Shown here: one piece after another, positions 24,336 through 35,205 of the stretch
Numbering within the stretch: the stretch's first letter is position 1
How the letters are laid out: each line of letters starts with the position of its first letter
Assembly: GCA_009886115.1 (NCBI GenBank)
Contig: VFJJ01000094.1
Coordinates: forward strand, 1-47,505
Source of the DNA: Actinomycetota bacterium
Lineage (GTDB): Bacteria > Actinomycetota > Acidimicrobiia > IMCC26256 > VFJJ01
Length of the DNA stretch: 47,505 nucleotides
Reading direction: 5' to 3'
Made by a program: the position numbers and the translations under genes
Notes under the pieces: generated by a model
What the model was told of the DNA's origin: nothing
What the model saw: only the letters and a program-made list of their open reading frames with translations
Database searches by the model: none

Positions 24336-25210
24336 GCAGCCCCGTCGCTCGAGCGGGAGCCCACCTCCCGTGCGATCCCCCGGCGGGAGCCGTGCGCGAC
24401 GCCGTGGCCCGGGCGCTCAGCGAAGATCTCGGACACCTCGGCGACATCACCGTTCAGGCCTTGATCCCGGTCGAGCTCACGGGGACCGGCGTCTTCGCAG
24501 CCCGAACCGCCGGCATCCTCGCGGGAACGAGCTGCGCCTCTGAGGCCTTCGCCCAGATCGATCCGAGAGTGCGCGTCCATTGGCAGCGTCGCGACGGTGC
24601 TGCGTTCGACGCCGGCGCGATTCTCGGCCACGTCGAAGGGCCCATGGCCGCCGTGCTCACCGGGGAACGGACGGCCCTGAACTTCCTGTGCCACCTCTCG
24701 GGGATCGCCACGATGACCGCACAGTTCGTGGCCTCCATCGCAGCCACCGGAGCCCGCACCGTCCTGCTCGACACCCGCAAGACCATTCCCGGCCTTCGGG
24801 CGCTCCAGAAGGCCGCCGTCAGAGCCGGGGGCGGGCGCAACCATCGCGAGAGCCTCTCCGATGCGATCCTCGTGAAGGACAACCATCTCCGAGGCGTGTC
24901 GATCGCCGACGCGGTGGCCCGGAGCCGGGCCGCATGGCCGGGACGTGCAGTCGAGATCGAGTGCGACACGCTCGACCAGGTGGCCCAAGCGAAAGACGCG
25001 GGCGCCGACATCGTGATGTGCGACAACATGTCGCCGACCCAGGTGGCCGAGGCCGTCGTCCTCCTCGCGGGTACTGCGATGGTCGATGTCTCGGGTCTGA
25101 TCAACCTGGCCACGGTCGCCGACTACGCACGCGCCGGCGCCTCCTTCGTGTCGGTGGGGGCCCTCACCCACTCCGCTCCGACCCTCGACATCGGACTCGA
25201 CCTTGCCTGA
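24332..25210 (+). CDS. nadC: nicotinate-nucleotide pyrophosphorylase NadC
   Basis: Quinolinate phosphoribosyltransferase: quinolinate plus PRPP to nicotinate mononucleotide. 292 residues. ALSEDLGHLGDIT at the N-terminus, ERTALNFLCHLSGIAT, DTRKTIPGLRALQKAAVRAGG, HRESLSDAILVKDNH and VDVSGLIN are the family blocks in the right order. Coupled to nadB by ATGA, and its 3' end overlaps the TTG start of coaX by 8 bases. Confidence 0.96.
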   Translation: MSSPVARAGAHLPCDPPAGAVRDAVARALSEDLGHLGDITVQALIPVELTGTGVFAARTAGILAGTSCASEAFAQIDPRVRVHWQRRDGAAFDAGAILGHVEGPMAAVLTGERTALNFLCHLSGIATMTAQFVASIAATGARTVLLDTRKTIPGLRALQKAAVRAGGGRNHRESLSDAILVKDNHLRGVSIADAVARSRAAWPGRAVEIECDTLDQVAQAKDAGADIVMCDNMSPTQVAEAVVLLAGTAMVDVSGLINLATVADYARAGASFVSVGALTHSAPTLDIGLDLA

Positions 25211-26006
25211 ACCGACTGCTGCGCAACGACCGGACGGCTCCTTGCTGTTGTGCATCGACGTCGGCAACACGCAGACGGTCGTCGGCCTGTTCGAGGGCTC
25301 CGATCTCGTCGACCACTGGCGCATCAGCACGGTCCACGAGCGGACGCACGACGAGCTGGCCCTGATGATCCACCAGTTCCTCGGTTTCCACGGCTTCGAA
25401 GTCGAGGAACGTCTCGGCGGGGTCGCGATCTCGTCGGGTGTCCCCGTCGTCACCGCAGCCTTGCGCCACATGACGAGGCGGTACTTCGGCTTCGAGGCCC
25501 TGGTGCTCGAGCCGGGGGTGCGCACCGGGATGCCCATCCTCATCGACAACCCCAAGGAGGTCGGCGCCGACCGCATCGCCAACGCCGTCGCGGCCTACGA
25601 GCTCTACGGCGGCCCGTGCATCGCGGTCGACTTCGGCACGGCCACGACCGTCGACGCCGTGTCGGCCAAGGGTGAGTACCTGGGCGGGGCGATCGCTCCC
25701 GGGATCCAGATCTCCATGGACGCCTTGGTCGAACGGGCTGCGGCACTCCGCAAGGTCGAGCTCGTCGCGCCCCGCAACGTGATCGGCAAGTCGACCGTCG
25801 AGGCCATCCAGAGCGGTGCCGTCCACGGCTTCACCGGCGCTGTCGACCACCTCGTCGACCTGTTCACCGAGCAGCTCGGCGAGTCGACCGTCGTCGCCAC
25901 CGGCGGCCTCGGCTACCTCCTGACGCCCATCTCCCGGACCATCCAGCATCACGAGCCCTGGCTCACGCTCCAGGGGCTGCGCATCGTGTGGAACCGCAAC
26001 CGATGA
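25203..26006 (+). CDS. coaX: type III pantothenate kinase CoaX
   Basis: First step of coenzyme A synthesis, phosphorylating pantothenate. The ASKHA-fold motifs are present: phosphate-1 loop DVGNTQTVVGLFEG, then DNPKEVGADRIANAVAA and phosphate-2 DFGTATTVDAVS. 267 residues from TTG 25203; TTG 25242 is an alternative that would remove a 13-residue non-conserved head. The stop overlaps the lysS ATG (ATGA). The panC-to-coaX-to-lysS order resembles mycobacteria with nadBC inserted. Confidence 0.94.
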   Translation: MPEPTAAQRPDGSLLLCIDVGNTQTVVGLFEGSDLVDHWRISTVHERTHDELALMIHQFLGFHGFEVEERLGGVAISSGVPVVTAALRHMTRRYFGFEALVLEPGVRTGMPILIDNPKEVGADRIANAVAAYELYGGPCIAVDFGTATTVDAVSAKGEYLGGAIAPGIQISMDALVERAAALRKVELVAPRNVIGKSTVEAIQSGAVHGFTGAVDHLVDLFTEQLGESTVVATGGLGYLLTPISRTIQHHEPWLTLQGLRIVWNRNR

Positions 26007-27655
26007 CGGGCGCCGACGACCCCGGTACCTCGAACGCGGCCGAACCCGCCGCCACCGTCTCGCACCCCGGGATGATCGAGGTGCTCGACGGCCAGGCTGC
26101 CGAGGTGCGGGCGGCTCGCCTGTCCAAGGTGGACGGGCTGCGCGCCTCGGCCGTCGACCCGTATCCCGTGGGGTTCAAGCGCACCGTCACCTGCGCCGAG
26201 CTGGCCGAGCGCTACATCGGCCTCGAGGCGGGTTCGGAGACAGACGACCGCGTGAGCGTCGCCGGCCGCCTGATGCTCGTACGCAACCAGGGGAAGCTCA
26301 TCTTCGCCACGGTGCGCGACGGATCGGGCACCGTGCAGCTCTTCGTGTCGAAGGCCGTCATCGGAGACGACGCCTTCGCCGCCTTCGCCGATCTCGATCT
26401 GGGCGACTGGGTCGGAGTCGTTGGCGACGTGATGAGCACCCGCAAGGGAGAGCTCTCGGTGAGGGCGGTCTCGGCCCTGCTCCTGGCGAAGGCACTGCGC
26501 CCCTTGCCCGACAAGTGGCATGGCCTGTCCGACATCGACACCCGCTTTCGTCAGCGCTACGTCGACCTCATGGTCAATGACGAGGCGCGCCGGGTTTTCG
26601 AGGTGCGCTTTCGCGCCATCGCCGAGATGCGCCGGCTGATGCAGGCCCGGGGATACCTGGAGGTCGAGACGCCCGTGCTGCAGACCGTGGCCGGCGGGGC
26701 GACGGCCCGTCCGTTCGTCACCCACCACCACGCGCTCGACATGACCCTGTACCTGCGCATCGCGCTCGAGCTGCACCTCAAGCGGCTGCTGGTGGGCGGC
26801 TTCGAACGGGTCTTCGAGATCGGCCGCGTGTTCCGCAACGAGGGGATCAGCACGCGCCACAACCCCGAGTTCACGATGCTCGAGTGCTACGAGGCCCTGG
26901 CCGACTACCGCGACATGATGGACCTCACCGAGGAGCTGATCACCGGCGCGGCCATCGCAGCCACCGGGTCGACGATCGTGCCGCACCCCGACCGGCCGCC
27001 GGCATCACTCGGTGAGCCGAACGAGCACGGCGGCGAGACCCCCGCGAACGAGCCCGACCGATCTCACGGATCCGACGACCGTCGCACCATCGACCTCACC
27101 CCGCCGTGGCGTCGGGCGACGCTGCGCGAGCTCGTGGCGGAACGCACCGGGCTCGACCTGCACCCGTCGATGCCTGTCGAGCAGCTCCGTCGCCACTGCG
27201 ACGACCTCGGCGTGCCCTACGAGGCCTATTTCGGCTCCGGCAAGCTGATCCTCGAGATCTACGAGAAGACCGTCGAGCACACGCTCATGGAGCCCACGTT
27301 CGTGTGCGACTACCCCACCGAGGTGTCACCTCTCGCTCGCCGACACCGCGACGACCCGCTCCTCACCGAGCGCTTCGAGCTGATCATCAACGGCCGCGAG
27401 ATCGCCAACGCCTTCACCGAGCTCAACGACCCCGTCGATCAGCTCGGCCGCTTCGAGGCGCAGGCGGCCCTCAAGGCAGCAGGCGATGACGAGGCCAACG
27501 AGATCGACCACGACTACGTCCGGGCGCTCGAGTACGGCCTCCCGCCCTGTGGCGGGCTGGGCATCGGCATCGACCGGGTCGCCATGCTGCTCGCTGGCGT
27601 GCACTCGATCCGTGAGGTCGTGCTGTTCCCGCACCTGCGCCCCGAAGTGGGCTGA
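26003..27655 (+). CDS. lysS: lysyl-tRNA synthetase, class II
   Basis: Charges tRNA-Lys. 550 residues. After a ~35-residue head comes the OB-fold anticodon-binding domain ([26 protein letters not shown]), then the class II catalytic domain with motif 2 [18 protein letters not shown] and motif 3 [13 protein letters not shown]. An insert of ~45 residues rich in Pro, Glu, Asp and Arg (about residues 322-368) lies between motif 2 and the next catalytic block and accounts for the extra length over ~500. ATG 26003 overlaps the coaX stop. Confidence 0.95.
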   Translation: MTGADDPGTSNAAEPAATVSHPGMIEVLDGQAAEVRAARLSKVDGLRASAVDPYPVGFKRTVTCAELAERYIGLEAGSETDDRVSVAGRLMLVRNQGKLIFATVRDGSGTVQLFVSKAVIGDDAFAAFADLDLGDWVGVVGDVMSTRKGELSVRAVSALLLAKALRPLPDKWHGLSDIDTRFRQRYVDLMVNDEARRVFEVRFRAIAEMRRLMQARGYLEVETPVLQTVAGGATARPFVTHHHALDMTLYLRIALELHLKRLLVGGFERVFEIGRVFRNEGISTRHNPEFTMLECYEALADYRDMMDLTEELITGAAIAATGSTIVPHPDRPPASLGEPNEHGGETPANEPDRSHGSDDRRTIDLTPPWRRATLRELVAERTGLDLHPSMPVEQLRRHCDDLGVPYEAYFGSGKLILEIYEKTVEHTLMEPTFVCDYPTEVSPLARRHRDDPLLTERFELIINGREIANAFTELNDPVDQLGRFEAQAALKAAGDDEANEIDHDYVRALEYGLPPCGGLGIGIDRVAMLLAGVHSIREVVLFPHLRPEVG

Positions 27656-27673
27656 GCCGCCGGGAGTCGGTCG

Positions 27674-28963
27674 TCAGCCGGTCGTGACCGGCACGCTCCG
27701 TTCCAGACCCTCTGCCGCGAAGAGCTGGTCGCTGTCGAATCGACCGAGCCGGGCCACGACCACCCCGGGGAACGTCGTGCTCCGGTGGCGCATCGCGGTG
27801 ACGGAGTCGTTGTAGAACGTGCGGGCCAGGGCGATGCGGTCCTCGGTGCCAACGATCGCGGCTCGCAGGTTCGAGAACGGCTCGCTCGCCTGGAGGTCGG
27901 GGTAGGCCTCGGCCAGGACGCAGGTCTGGGCGATGGCGCGCGTCTGCTCGAGCGCAGCGCTCGTCGCATCCTCGGCCGCGGTCCACGACATCGATGCTCG
28001 GATGCCAACCAGCGCCTCATGGGTCGATCGCTCGTGCGCGGCGTGGGCGTCGACGACGGCCACGAGTTGCGGGATCAGGTCGTGGCGACGGCGCAGCTGG
28101 ATGTCGATCAGGCTCCAGGCCCTCTGGGTCCGATTGCGGAGCGCGACGAGCCCGTTCCAGACGATCACCAGCCAGAACCCGGAGATCAGCGCCCCGGCGG
28201 CCACGGCGAGCAGGAAGGGCCGGGCCCCCGCCGCGTCGAGACGCGACTCGCCGGCCGAGGGATCAGCCACGGTGATCGGAGCGAGGAAGGCCAACACCAC
28301 GGCGGCCGCCAGCGCAGCCCGTGCACCCCAGCGGTACCTCGCCGTGATCTGGTGCTCGCTCCGGACCGAGATGAGGAACGGCCCGTCACCATCGGCGATC
28401 TCGGGGATCGCCGGGCCCTCGTCGGGTAGCCGAACCGGGCCGAGAACGAAGACCGGGGAGCCCACCACCAGCGCTTCCTCGGTGAAGCGCCTCCTGTTGG
28501 TCGAGTTCGGGATCGAACCCACCGGCCCACGGTCGTACAGGGGCTCGCCGTAGGTGCAGGTCTCGTCGATGGTCGAGGTCGCGGTGATGCTCGCGCCTTC
28601 GGGGTCGACCCTCATTCGCCCCGTCGCGTCGAGGAGCCAGAACTCAGGCAAGGCCTCCTGGCTCTCCTCGAGGGTCCTCCAACCCGTCTCGACCTGGGTC
28701 TGCTGCTTGCCGCTGACGACCCGGCTCTGGACCCGCCGCCACTCCTCGGCGATCTCGTGCCGGAACCAGACACAGGGCGAGCCCGAGAGGGGTGCGACCA
28801 GCGGATGCGTCGCGTCGACCGTCCCGGCAACCTCGTTGGTGCCCATGAACACGCCCGAGACCGTGCAGGTGGGGACGTCCTCGATGAGTCTCATGCGGCG
28901 CAGCGCGAAGAACCCGCCGATCATCAGAGCGAGCGAAGCGAGACCGAGGACGATTCCGAGCAC
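27674..28963 (-). CDS. GIDE-LemA fusion membrane protein
   Basis: 429 residues. A first membrane helix at 1-21 is followed by a region like the GIDE domain of MULAN-type proteins (residues ~30-210, with SGSPCVWFRHEIAEEW). Two more hydrophobic segments lie at ~215-232 and ~249-270, followed by a LemA domain (~271-429) recognisable by GLVALRNRTQRAWSLIDIQL and RRRHDLIPQL. LemA and GIDE proteins are often neighbours; here they are one chain. Function is unknown; LemA proteins are membrane-tethered with long helices. GTG 28963 lies 6 bases after the hexamer TACCGT, consistent with a leaderless mRNA. Confidence 0.82.
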   Translation of the reverse strand: MLGIVLGLASLALMIGGFFALRRMRLIEDVPTCTVSGVFMGTNEVAGTVDATHPLVAPLSGSPCVWFRHEIAEEWRRVQSRVVSGKQQTQVETGWRTLEESQEALPEFWLLDATGRMRVDPEGASITATSTIDETCTYGEPLYDRGPVGSIPNSTNRRRFTEEALVVGSPVFVLGPVRLPDEGPAIPEIADGDGPFLISVRSEHQITARYRWGARAALAAAVVLAFLAPITVADPSAGESRLDAAGARPFLLAVAAGALISGFWLVIVWNGLVALRNRTQRAWSLIDIQLRRRHDLIPQLVAVVDAHAAHERSTHEALVGIRASMSWTAAEDATSAALEQTRAIAQTCVLAEAYPDLQASEPFSNLRAAIVGTEDRIALARTFYNDSVTAMRHRSTTFPGVVVARLGRFDSDQLFAAEGLERSVPVTTG

Positions 28964-28969
28964 AGCACA

Positions 28970-28975
28970 ACGGTA
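28970..28975 (-). promoter_or_regulatory. -10 hexamer for the GIDE-LemA gene
   Basis: TACCGT on the minus strand, ending 6 bases before the GTG at 28963. Confidence 0.4.
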
Positions 28976-29060
28976 GATCGTTCAGCAGGGCCCGAAATCC
29001 ACGCCCACCTGATCGGCTGCCGGAGCGACGGCCGAAGCCGACGGACCGCGAGGCGTGCGC

Positions 29061-30065
29061 TCAGCGATCGCGTTGGAGGAGCGAGCGCGAGTAGCGCTCG
29101 AGGCCCTCGACCACGCGCCGATCGAGTGCCGGACACGCCGTCAGCGCGGCCTCCGCCCGGTCGAGGTGATCGATCGCCAGGCTCATCGTCTCCTCGATGC
29201 AGCCGGAGGCCACGACGATCTCCCGGGCCCGGGTCAAGGCGTCGGGCTCGATGGGGCCACCCAGCAGGCTCCGGAGCTCCTCGGCCCCGGCAGCACCGGC
29301 ACCCGTGGCCCGCAGCGCGCGGATCACCGGGAGCGTGTAGACGCCCTCGGCGATGTCGTGACCGGCCGGCTTGCCGAGCGTCGCCGTATCGGCAGTGAGA
29401 TCGAGCACGTCGTCGACGAGCTGGAAGACGATGCCCAGGTGATGGCCGTAGGTGCTCAAGCTCTCGACGGCCGTCCGGTCGAGGCCGGCGACGATGGCGC
29501 CGATCCGGCAGGCGGCCGAGATCAGGGACGCCGTCTTCCCGACGATGGCCCCGAAGTAGGCGTCCTCGTCGCGGTCGATATCGAAGGTGTGCCGCAGCTC
29601 GAGCACCTGGCCCTTGCAGAGCTCGCCGATCGTGGCCGCCAGGAGCCCGGCGACCTCGACGCCGAGCGAGGCTGCGAGCTCCGAGGCCTTGGCCAGGAGG
29701 AAGTCGCCCGCGAGGATGGCCACCGTGTTCGACCAGCGGGTGTTGACGGTCTCGACGCCCCGACGGGTGAGAGCCTCGTCGATGACGTCGTCGTGGTAGA
29801 GCGATCCCAGATGCACGAGCTCGACGGCGATGCCGCCGATGATCACGGGTTCGTCGACCGGTTGGTCGGGCCCGTGCAGGCAGTACCCGGCGCACAGCAC
29901 CAGGACCGGCCGGAGCCGCTTGCCACCCGCGGCGATGAGGTGCGTCGCCACATCGGTCAAGAACGGGTCGGAGACCTCGACCGACGATTTCAGCGCAGCT
30001 TCGAGACGGGACAGGTCGTCTCGGAGAGCGGTGAAACCGAGCGGCGCAAGGGAGTCGACCACCAC
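29061..30065 (-). CDS. polyprenyl diphosphate synthase
   Basis: Trans-prenyl chain elongation enzyme that would make the side chain of menaquinone or another long polyprenyl diphosphate. 334 residues. Both Asp-rich motifs are present: first as LYHDDVIDEA with RRG after it (residues ~90-102), second as QLVDDVLDL (~216-224); GGKRLRPVL is near residue 48. The residues before the first Asp motif are not bulky aromatics, which suits a long-chain product, but chain length cannot be fixed. GTG 30065 is used; the next codon GTG 30062 lies 6 bases after the TAGCCT hexamer and could be the true leaderless start. Confidence 0.92.
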   Translation of the reverse strand: MVVDSLAPLGFTALRDDLSRLEAALKSSVEVSDPFLTDVATHLIAAGGKRLRPVLVLCAGYCLHGPDQPVDEPVIIGGIAVELVHLGSLYHDDVIDEALTRRGVETVNTRWSNTVAILAGDFLLAKASELAASLGVEVAGLLAATIGELCKGQVLELRHTFDIDRDEDAYFGAIVGKTASLISAACRIGAIVAGLDRTAVESLSTYGHHLGIVFQLVDDVLDLTADTATLGKPAGHDIAEGVYTLPVIRALRATGAGAAGAEELRSLLGGPIEPDALTRAREIVVASGCIEETMSLAIDHLDRAEAALTACPALDRRVVEGLERYSRSLLQRDR

Positions 30066-30068
30066 TCC

Positions 30069-30074
30069 AGGCTA
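30069..30074 (-). promoter_or_regulatory. -10 hexamer for the polyprenyl diphosphate synthase gene
   Basis: TAGCCT on the minus strand; the two tandem GTG codons follow at 3 and 6 bases. Confidence 0.4.
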
Positions 30075-30101
30075 GGCCGGAGCCGGTCTCATCTCAAAGT
30101 T

Positions 30102-30118
30102 GACCACTCTCCGTGGTC
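30102..30118. promoter_or_regulatory. inverted repeat in the clpC upstream region
   Basis: GACCAC-TCTCC-GTGGTC, a perfect 6-bp inverted repeat with a 5-base spacer in the 307-bp divergent region between the prenyl synthase and clpC. It does not match CIRCE or HAIR. It may be an operator; the rest of the region shows only the TAGAAT hexamer described next. Confidence 0.35.
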
Positions 30119-30269
30119 GAAGTGGACGCGGTCGATCATCGTGCCAGCGTCTTGTACTCCACTCGATCGATTCGATGACCGATAGAGAGCCGGAGTCACC
30201 GCAGCGTCGAAGTGCCCTACGGCACTCGCCCGACCACAAGCCCGGGGAATCTCGGGACCCGTAACGGCG

Positions 30270-30295
30270 TTGTCGTCTCAACCGACCGATAGAAT
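30270..30295 (+). promoter_or_regulatory. putative clpC promoter
   Basis: TAGAAT at 30290-30295 is the best -10 match upstream of clpC. TTGTCG at 30270-30275 could be a -35 but the 14-bp spacing is short, so the -10 is the more reliable part. It predicts a leader of about 70 bases ending in GGGAGGA. Confidence 0.45.
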
Positions 30296-30372
30296 GCAGG
30301 CCACGTGCGTCCGGCTACGGCCATGCCACCGTGCAGCGGTGGAGGTCACCATCGGGCGCCTGGGAGGATGCC

Positions 30373-32871
<2,499 letters not shown>

Positions 32872-32916
32872 CCGCCGTTCACGGGTCCCACCGGGGCCCG
32901 GACATCGAGACGAACT

Positions 32917-32951
32917 GCATCGAGGGCGCCCCCGCCGGGCGCCCTCGATGC
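32917..32951. terminator. clpC terminator hairpin
   Basis: Perfect 15-bp arms (32917-32931 and 32937-32951) with a 5-base loop CCGCC, 46 bases after the clpC stop. No U-tract, as is common for GC-rich actinobacterial terminators. Confidence 0.75.
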
Positions 32952-32966
32952 GTCACCGTGTGCTGG

Positions 32967-32972
32967 TAGCGT
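32967..32972 (+). promoter_or_regulatory. -10 hexamer for the LppM-like gene
   Basis: TAGCGT ends 8 bases before the GTG at 32981, immediately after the clpC terminator hairpin; leaderless arrangement. Confidence 0.5.
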
Positions 32973-32980
32973 CCGCAACG

Positions 32981-33961
32981 GTGATCCTCCGCCTCCGAAT
33001 CTTGCTCGTCGCGCTCGTCGTCGCCGTGGTGTGCGCAGGATGCCGGGTCGACATGAGCACCGAGGTGTCGCTCCGACCGGACGGTTCGGGCACGGTCACG
33101 GTCGTGGTGGCGATGGACGCCGACGCCGTCTCGGCCCTGGGCGGTGTCGACAAGCTCCGTACGGCCGACCTCGTCGCTGCCGGCTGGGAGGTCGCGTCGC
33201 CCGTCCCCGCAGCAGAAGGCGGGAGCGGGATCACGATGACGGCCTCGAAGTCCTTTCTCGACGACGCCCAGCTGTCGGCGGTGCTCGCCGAGATCACCGG
33301 CGTCGCCGGCGTCTACGGCGATCCGTCGTTCGGCCGCTCGAGAACGACCTTCCGAGAGCACTACGACTTCAGCGCGTCGCTCGACCTCACGCAGGGTCTC
33401 GCCGCCCTCGACGACCCCGGACTCGTGACCCTCCTGGAGGCGAACGGCGCCGACGTGGCTGCCCTGAGAGCCACGGCGGCAGCGATCCCTGCATCGGTCG
33501 GGATCAGCCTGTCGGTCGAGCTCCCCGGCGGCGCGAGCAGAACGTGGAACGCGCAACCGGGACAGGTCGTGGCTGCCGAGCTCTCGTCGTCGACGGTTCG
33601 TTCGGGCCAGATCGGCAAGATCGCGGCCGCGGCGGTGCTCGCCGGTCTGGCCGTGCTCGTCGCTGTCGTCGCGGTCGGCAGTGCGATGGGGCGGAGACGG
33701 CGCGCCTGGCGGGACGGGTTCCCGACGGGGCGAGGTCGAGGGGCTCTCCTCGATGCTCCCGACGACTGGCTCGACGACTGGTCGGCTCCCGACGGCGACG
33801 GATCGGGTCGGCCACCGGGGTCGCCGGGGTCAGCGGGCGTCGTTCCGGGCATCGCTCCGGAGGTCGTCGTTCACATCGCCGAGGCCCGGCCCGTCGACCT
33901 GCCGCCGCCCCCTCCCGACTGGGATCCCTTCGGCTCCGAGCCCGATCCCCGGCGAGGCTGA
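32981..33961 (+). CDS. LppM-like (DUF3153) lipoprotein with C-terminal membrane helix
   Basis: 326 residues. A hydrophobic N-terminus ends in CAGC, a lipobox-like site with the lipidated Cys at residue 21. The exported part carries the DUF3153/LppM pattern (CRVDMSTEVSLRPDGSGTVTV, then DADAVSAL and a FREHYDFSASLDL strand). A membrane helix at ~211-237 precedes a ~90-residue Asp/Pro/Gly-rich cytoplasmic tail ending in DPFGSEPDPRRG. In mycobacteria LppM affects envelope lipids and phagosome maturation; the role here is unknown. Its last 91 bases overlap the convergent ATP-grasp gene. Confidence 0.78.
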   Translation: MILRLRILLVALVVAVVCAGCRVDMSTEVSLRPDGSGTVTVVVAMDADAVSALGGVDKLRTADLVAAGWEVASPVPAAEGGSGITMTASKSFLDDAQLSAVLAEITGVAGVYGDPSFGRSRTTFREHYDFSASLDLTQGLAALDDPGLVTLLEANGADVAALRATAAAIPASVGISLSVELPGGASRTWNAQPGQVVAAELSSSTVRSGQIGKIAAAAVLAGLAVLVAVVAVGSAMGRRRRAWRDGFPTGRGRGALLDAPDDWLDDWSAPDGDGSGRPPGSPGSAGVVPGIAPEVVVHIAEARPVDLPPPPPDWDPFGSEPDPRRG

Positions 33962-35205
33962 ACCGTCCTCTCCGACCTCGCCGGCGTCGCCCGAAAGGCC
34001 CGGTACAGCCCGCGAGCCAACGCCGGTGAACGCATCAGGAACGGCAGCGGATCACGCCACGACCACATCGCCCACGAGCGCGCTCCCATCACCGAACGCA
34101 GCCACTCCGCCATCGTCACGGCGCCGTCGCGGCGGAGCTCGGCCAGCGCGAGCACCTCGAGCTCCTCGTTGACCCAGGTGAGCCCCGAGCTCGTCGACAC
34201 CGTGCGGCTGATCGGCTGTCCGAGGATCTCCTGGTAGGCGATCCACGGCAGGTCGACACCCGCGCTGATCGCGAGCTGATTGCACGTGCCGCTGCGCGCA
34301 TTGATCTCGATGAGGCACCAGGAGCCGTCGCGGGCGTCGCGCTTCCATTCCACGCCGACGATCCCCCGGTAGGAGAACGCCGAGAGGAGCTGCCGCGACA
34401 GATCGGCAACCTCGGGCGCGACCACGGTCTCCTGCGTGGAGCCGGTGCCGAAGCCCGTCGGGAACTGCCTGACCTTGTGCTTGGTGAGGCAACTGTGCTC
34501 ACGCCCGTGGGCATCCCAGAAGGCGAGATACCCGTAGAGCTCGCTGTCGTCGCCGGGGATGATCTCCTGTACGACGAAGCCCCCGGGATCGGCCACCTGG
34601 GCCCGGTACGCCGCCTCCAACTCGCCGAGGTTCTCAGCGACGATCGCTTTGGCGGCCATGAGCTTGCGCCCCGCGGGCGACGACGGCTTGAGCAGGCACG
34701 GGAACCCGACCTCCCGGGCGGCCGCCCGCAGCTCGTCCAGCGTGATGGCTCCGCAGGAGCGGGGGACACGGATCCCGGCCAGGGCAGCTCTGCGGTACTG
34801 CGCGGTCTTGTCGAGGATGGCCGCCGCGTCTTCCGGCTCGGGCACGAGGAACCGGAACCGACGGGCAAGGGCCTGTGCATTCCGGGCGACGAGATCGACG
34901 TCCCTGTCACCCGTTGGGATCAACAGGCCGGGCACCGGGAGCCGTCGACCGATCGAGTCAAGGGCGTCGAGCCAGGCCTCGGGGTCGGTCACCCCCTCCG
35001 GCATGATCAGGGCACGCGCGTAACGGCTCCGGGTGGCCGACCGCCGCTTGTCGTCGATCACCAGGACCGGCACCCCGCGCCGGCCGAGGCTCCGCGCATG
35101 GCTGAGCGCGTTGACCGACCCGCTGAGGATCACCGCCGGGACGGGCCCGTCGTGGGGAAGGCCGCGAAACCAGCGATCGAGTCCGGGTTCGATGATCACC
35201 GGCAC
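33871..35205 (-). CDS. ATP-grasp domain protein (carboxylate-amine ligase type)
   Basis: 444 residues. The N-terminal ~110 residues form a pre-ATP-grasp Rossmann-like domain (AVILSGSVNALSHARSLGRR). The central part has LLKPSSPAGRKLMAAKA (ATP-binding Lys), FVVQEIIPGDDSELYGYL (hinge and ATP contacts) and the Mg-binding EINARSG at ~300-306. It should form an amide or ester bond using ATP; the substrates are unknown. The tail after ~residue 400 is Arg/Ser/Gly-rich and is encoded by the DNA overlapping the LppM-like gene. A truncated paralogue lies directly upstream. GTG 35205 is chosen by alignment with that paralogue. Confidence 0.83.
   Translation of the reverse strand: MPVIIEPGLDRWFRGLPHDGPVPAVILSGSVNALSHARSLGRRGVPVLVIDDKRRSATRSRYARALIMPEGVTDPEAWLDALDSIGRRLPVPGLLIPTGDRDVDLVARNAQALARRFRFLVPEPEDAAAILDKTAQYRRAALAGIRVPRSCGAITLDELRAAAREVGFPCLLKPSSPAGRKLMAAKAIVAENLGELEAAYRAQVADPGGFVVQEIIPGDDSELYGYLAFWDAHGREHSCLTKHKVRQFPTGFGTGSTQETVVAPEVADLSRQLLSAFSYRGIVGVEWKRDARDGSWCLIEINARSGTCNQLAISAGVDLPWIAYQEILGQPISRTVSTSSGLTWVNEELEVLALAELRRDGAVTMAEWLRSVMGARSWAMWSWRDPLPFLMRSPALARGLYRAFRATPARSERTVQPRRGSGSEPKGSQSGGGGGRSTGRASAM
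34460..34585 (-). repeat. near-identical segment shared by the two ATP-grasp genes (copy 1)
   Basis: This stretch, coding for the residues VVQEIIPGDDSELYGYLAFWD and KHKVRQFP, is almost identical in DNA to 35311-35436, spaced about 851 bp. Identity by eye is above 90 per cent, clearly higher than in the rest of the two genes. Confidence 0.8.

Noticed and set aside
30078-30372. CIRCE, HAIR or CtsR site ahead of clpC
   Set aside because: I looked for TTAGCACTC-type, CTTGAGT/ACTCAAG and GGTCAAA heptad patterns and found none; only a simple GACCAC/GTGGTC inverted repeat is there.
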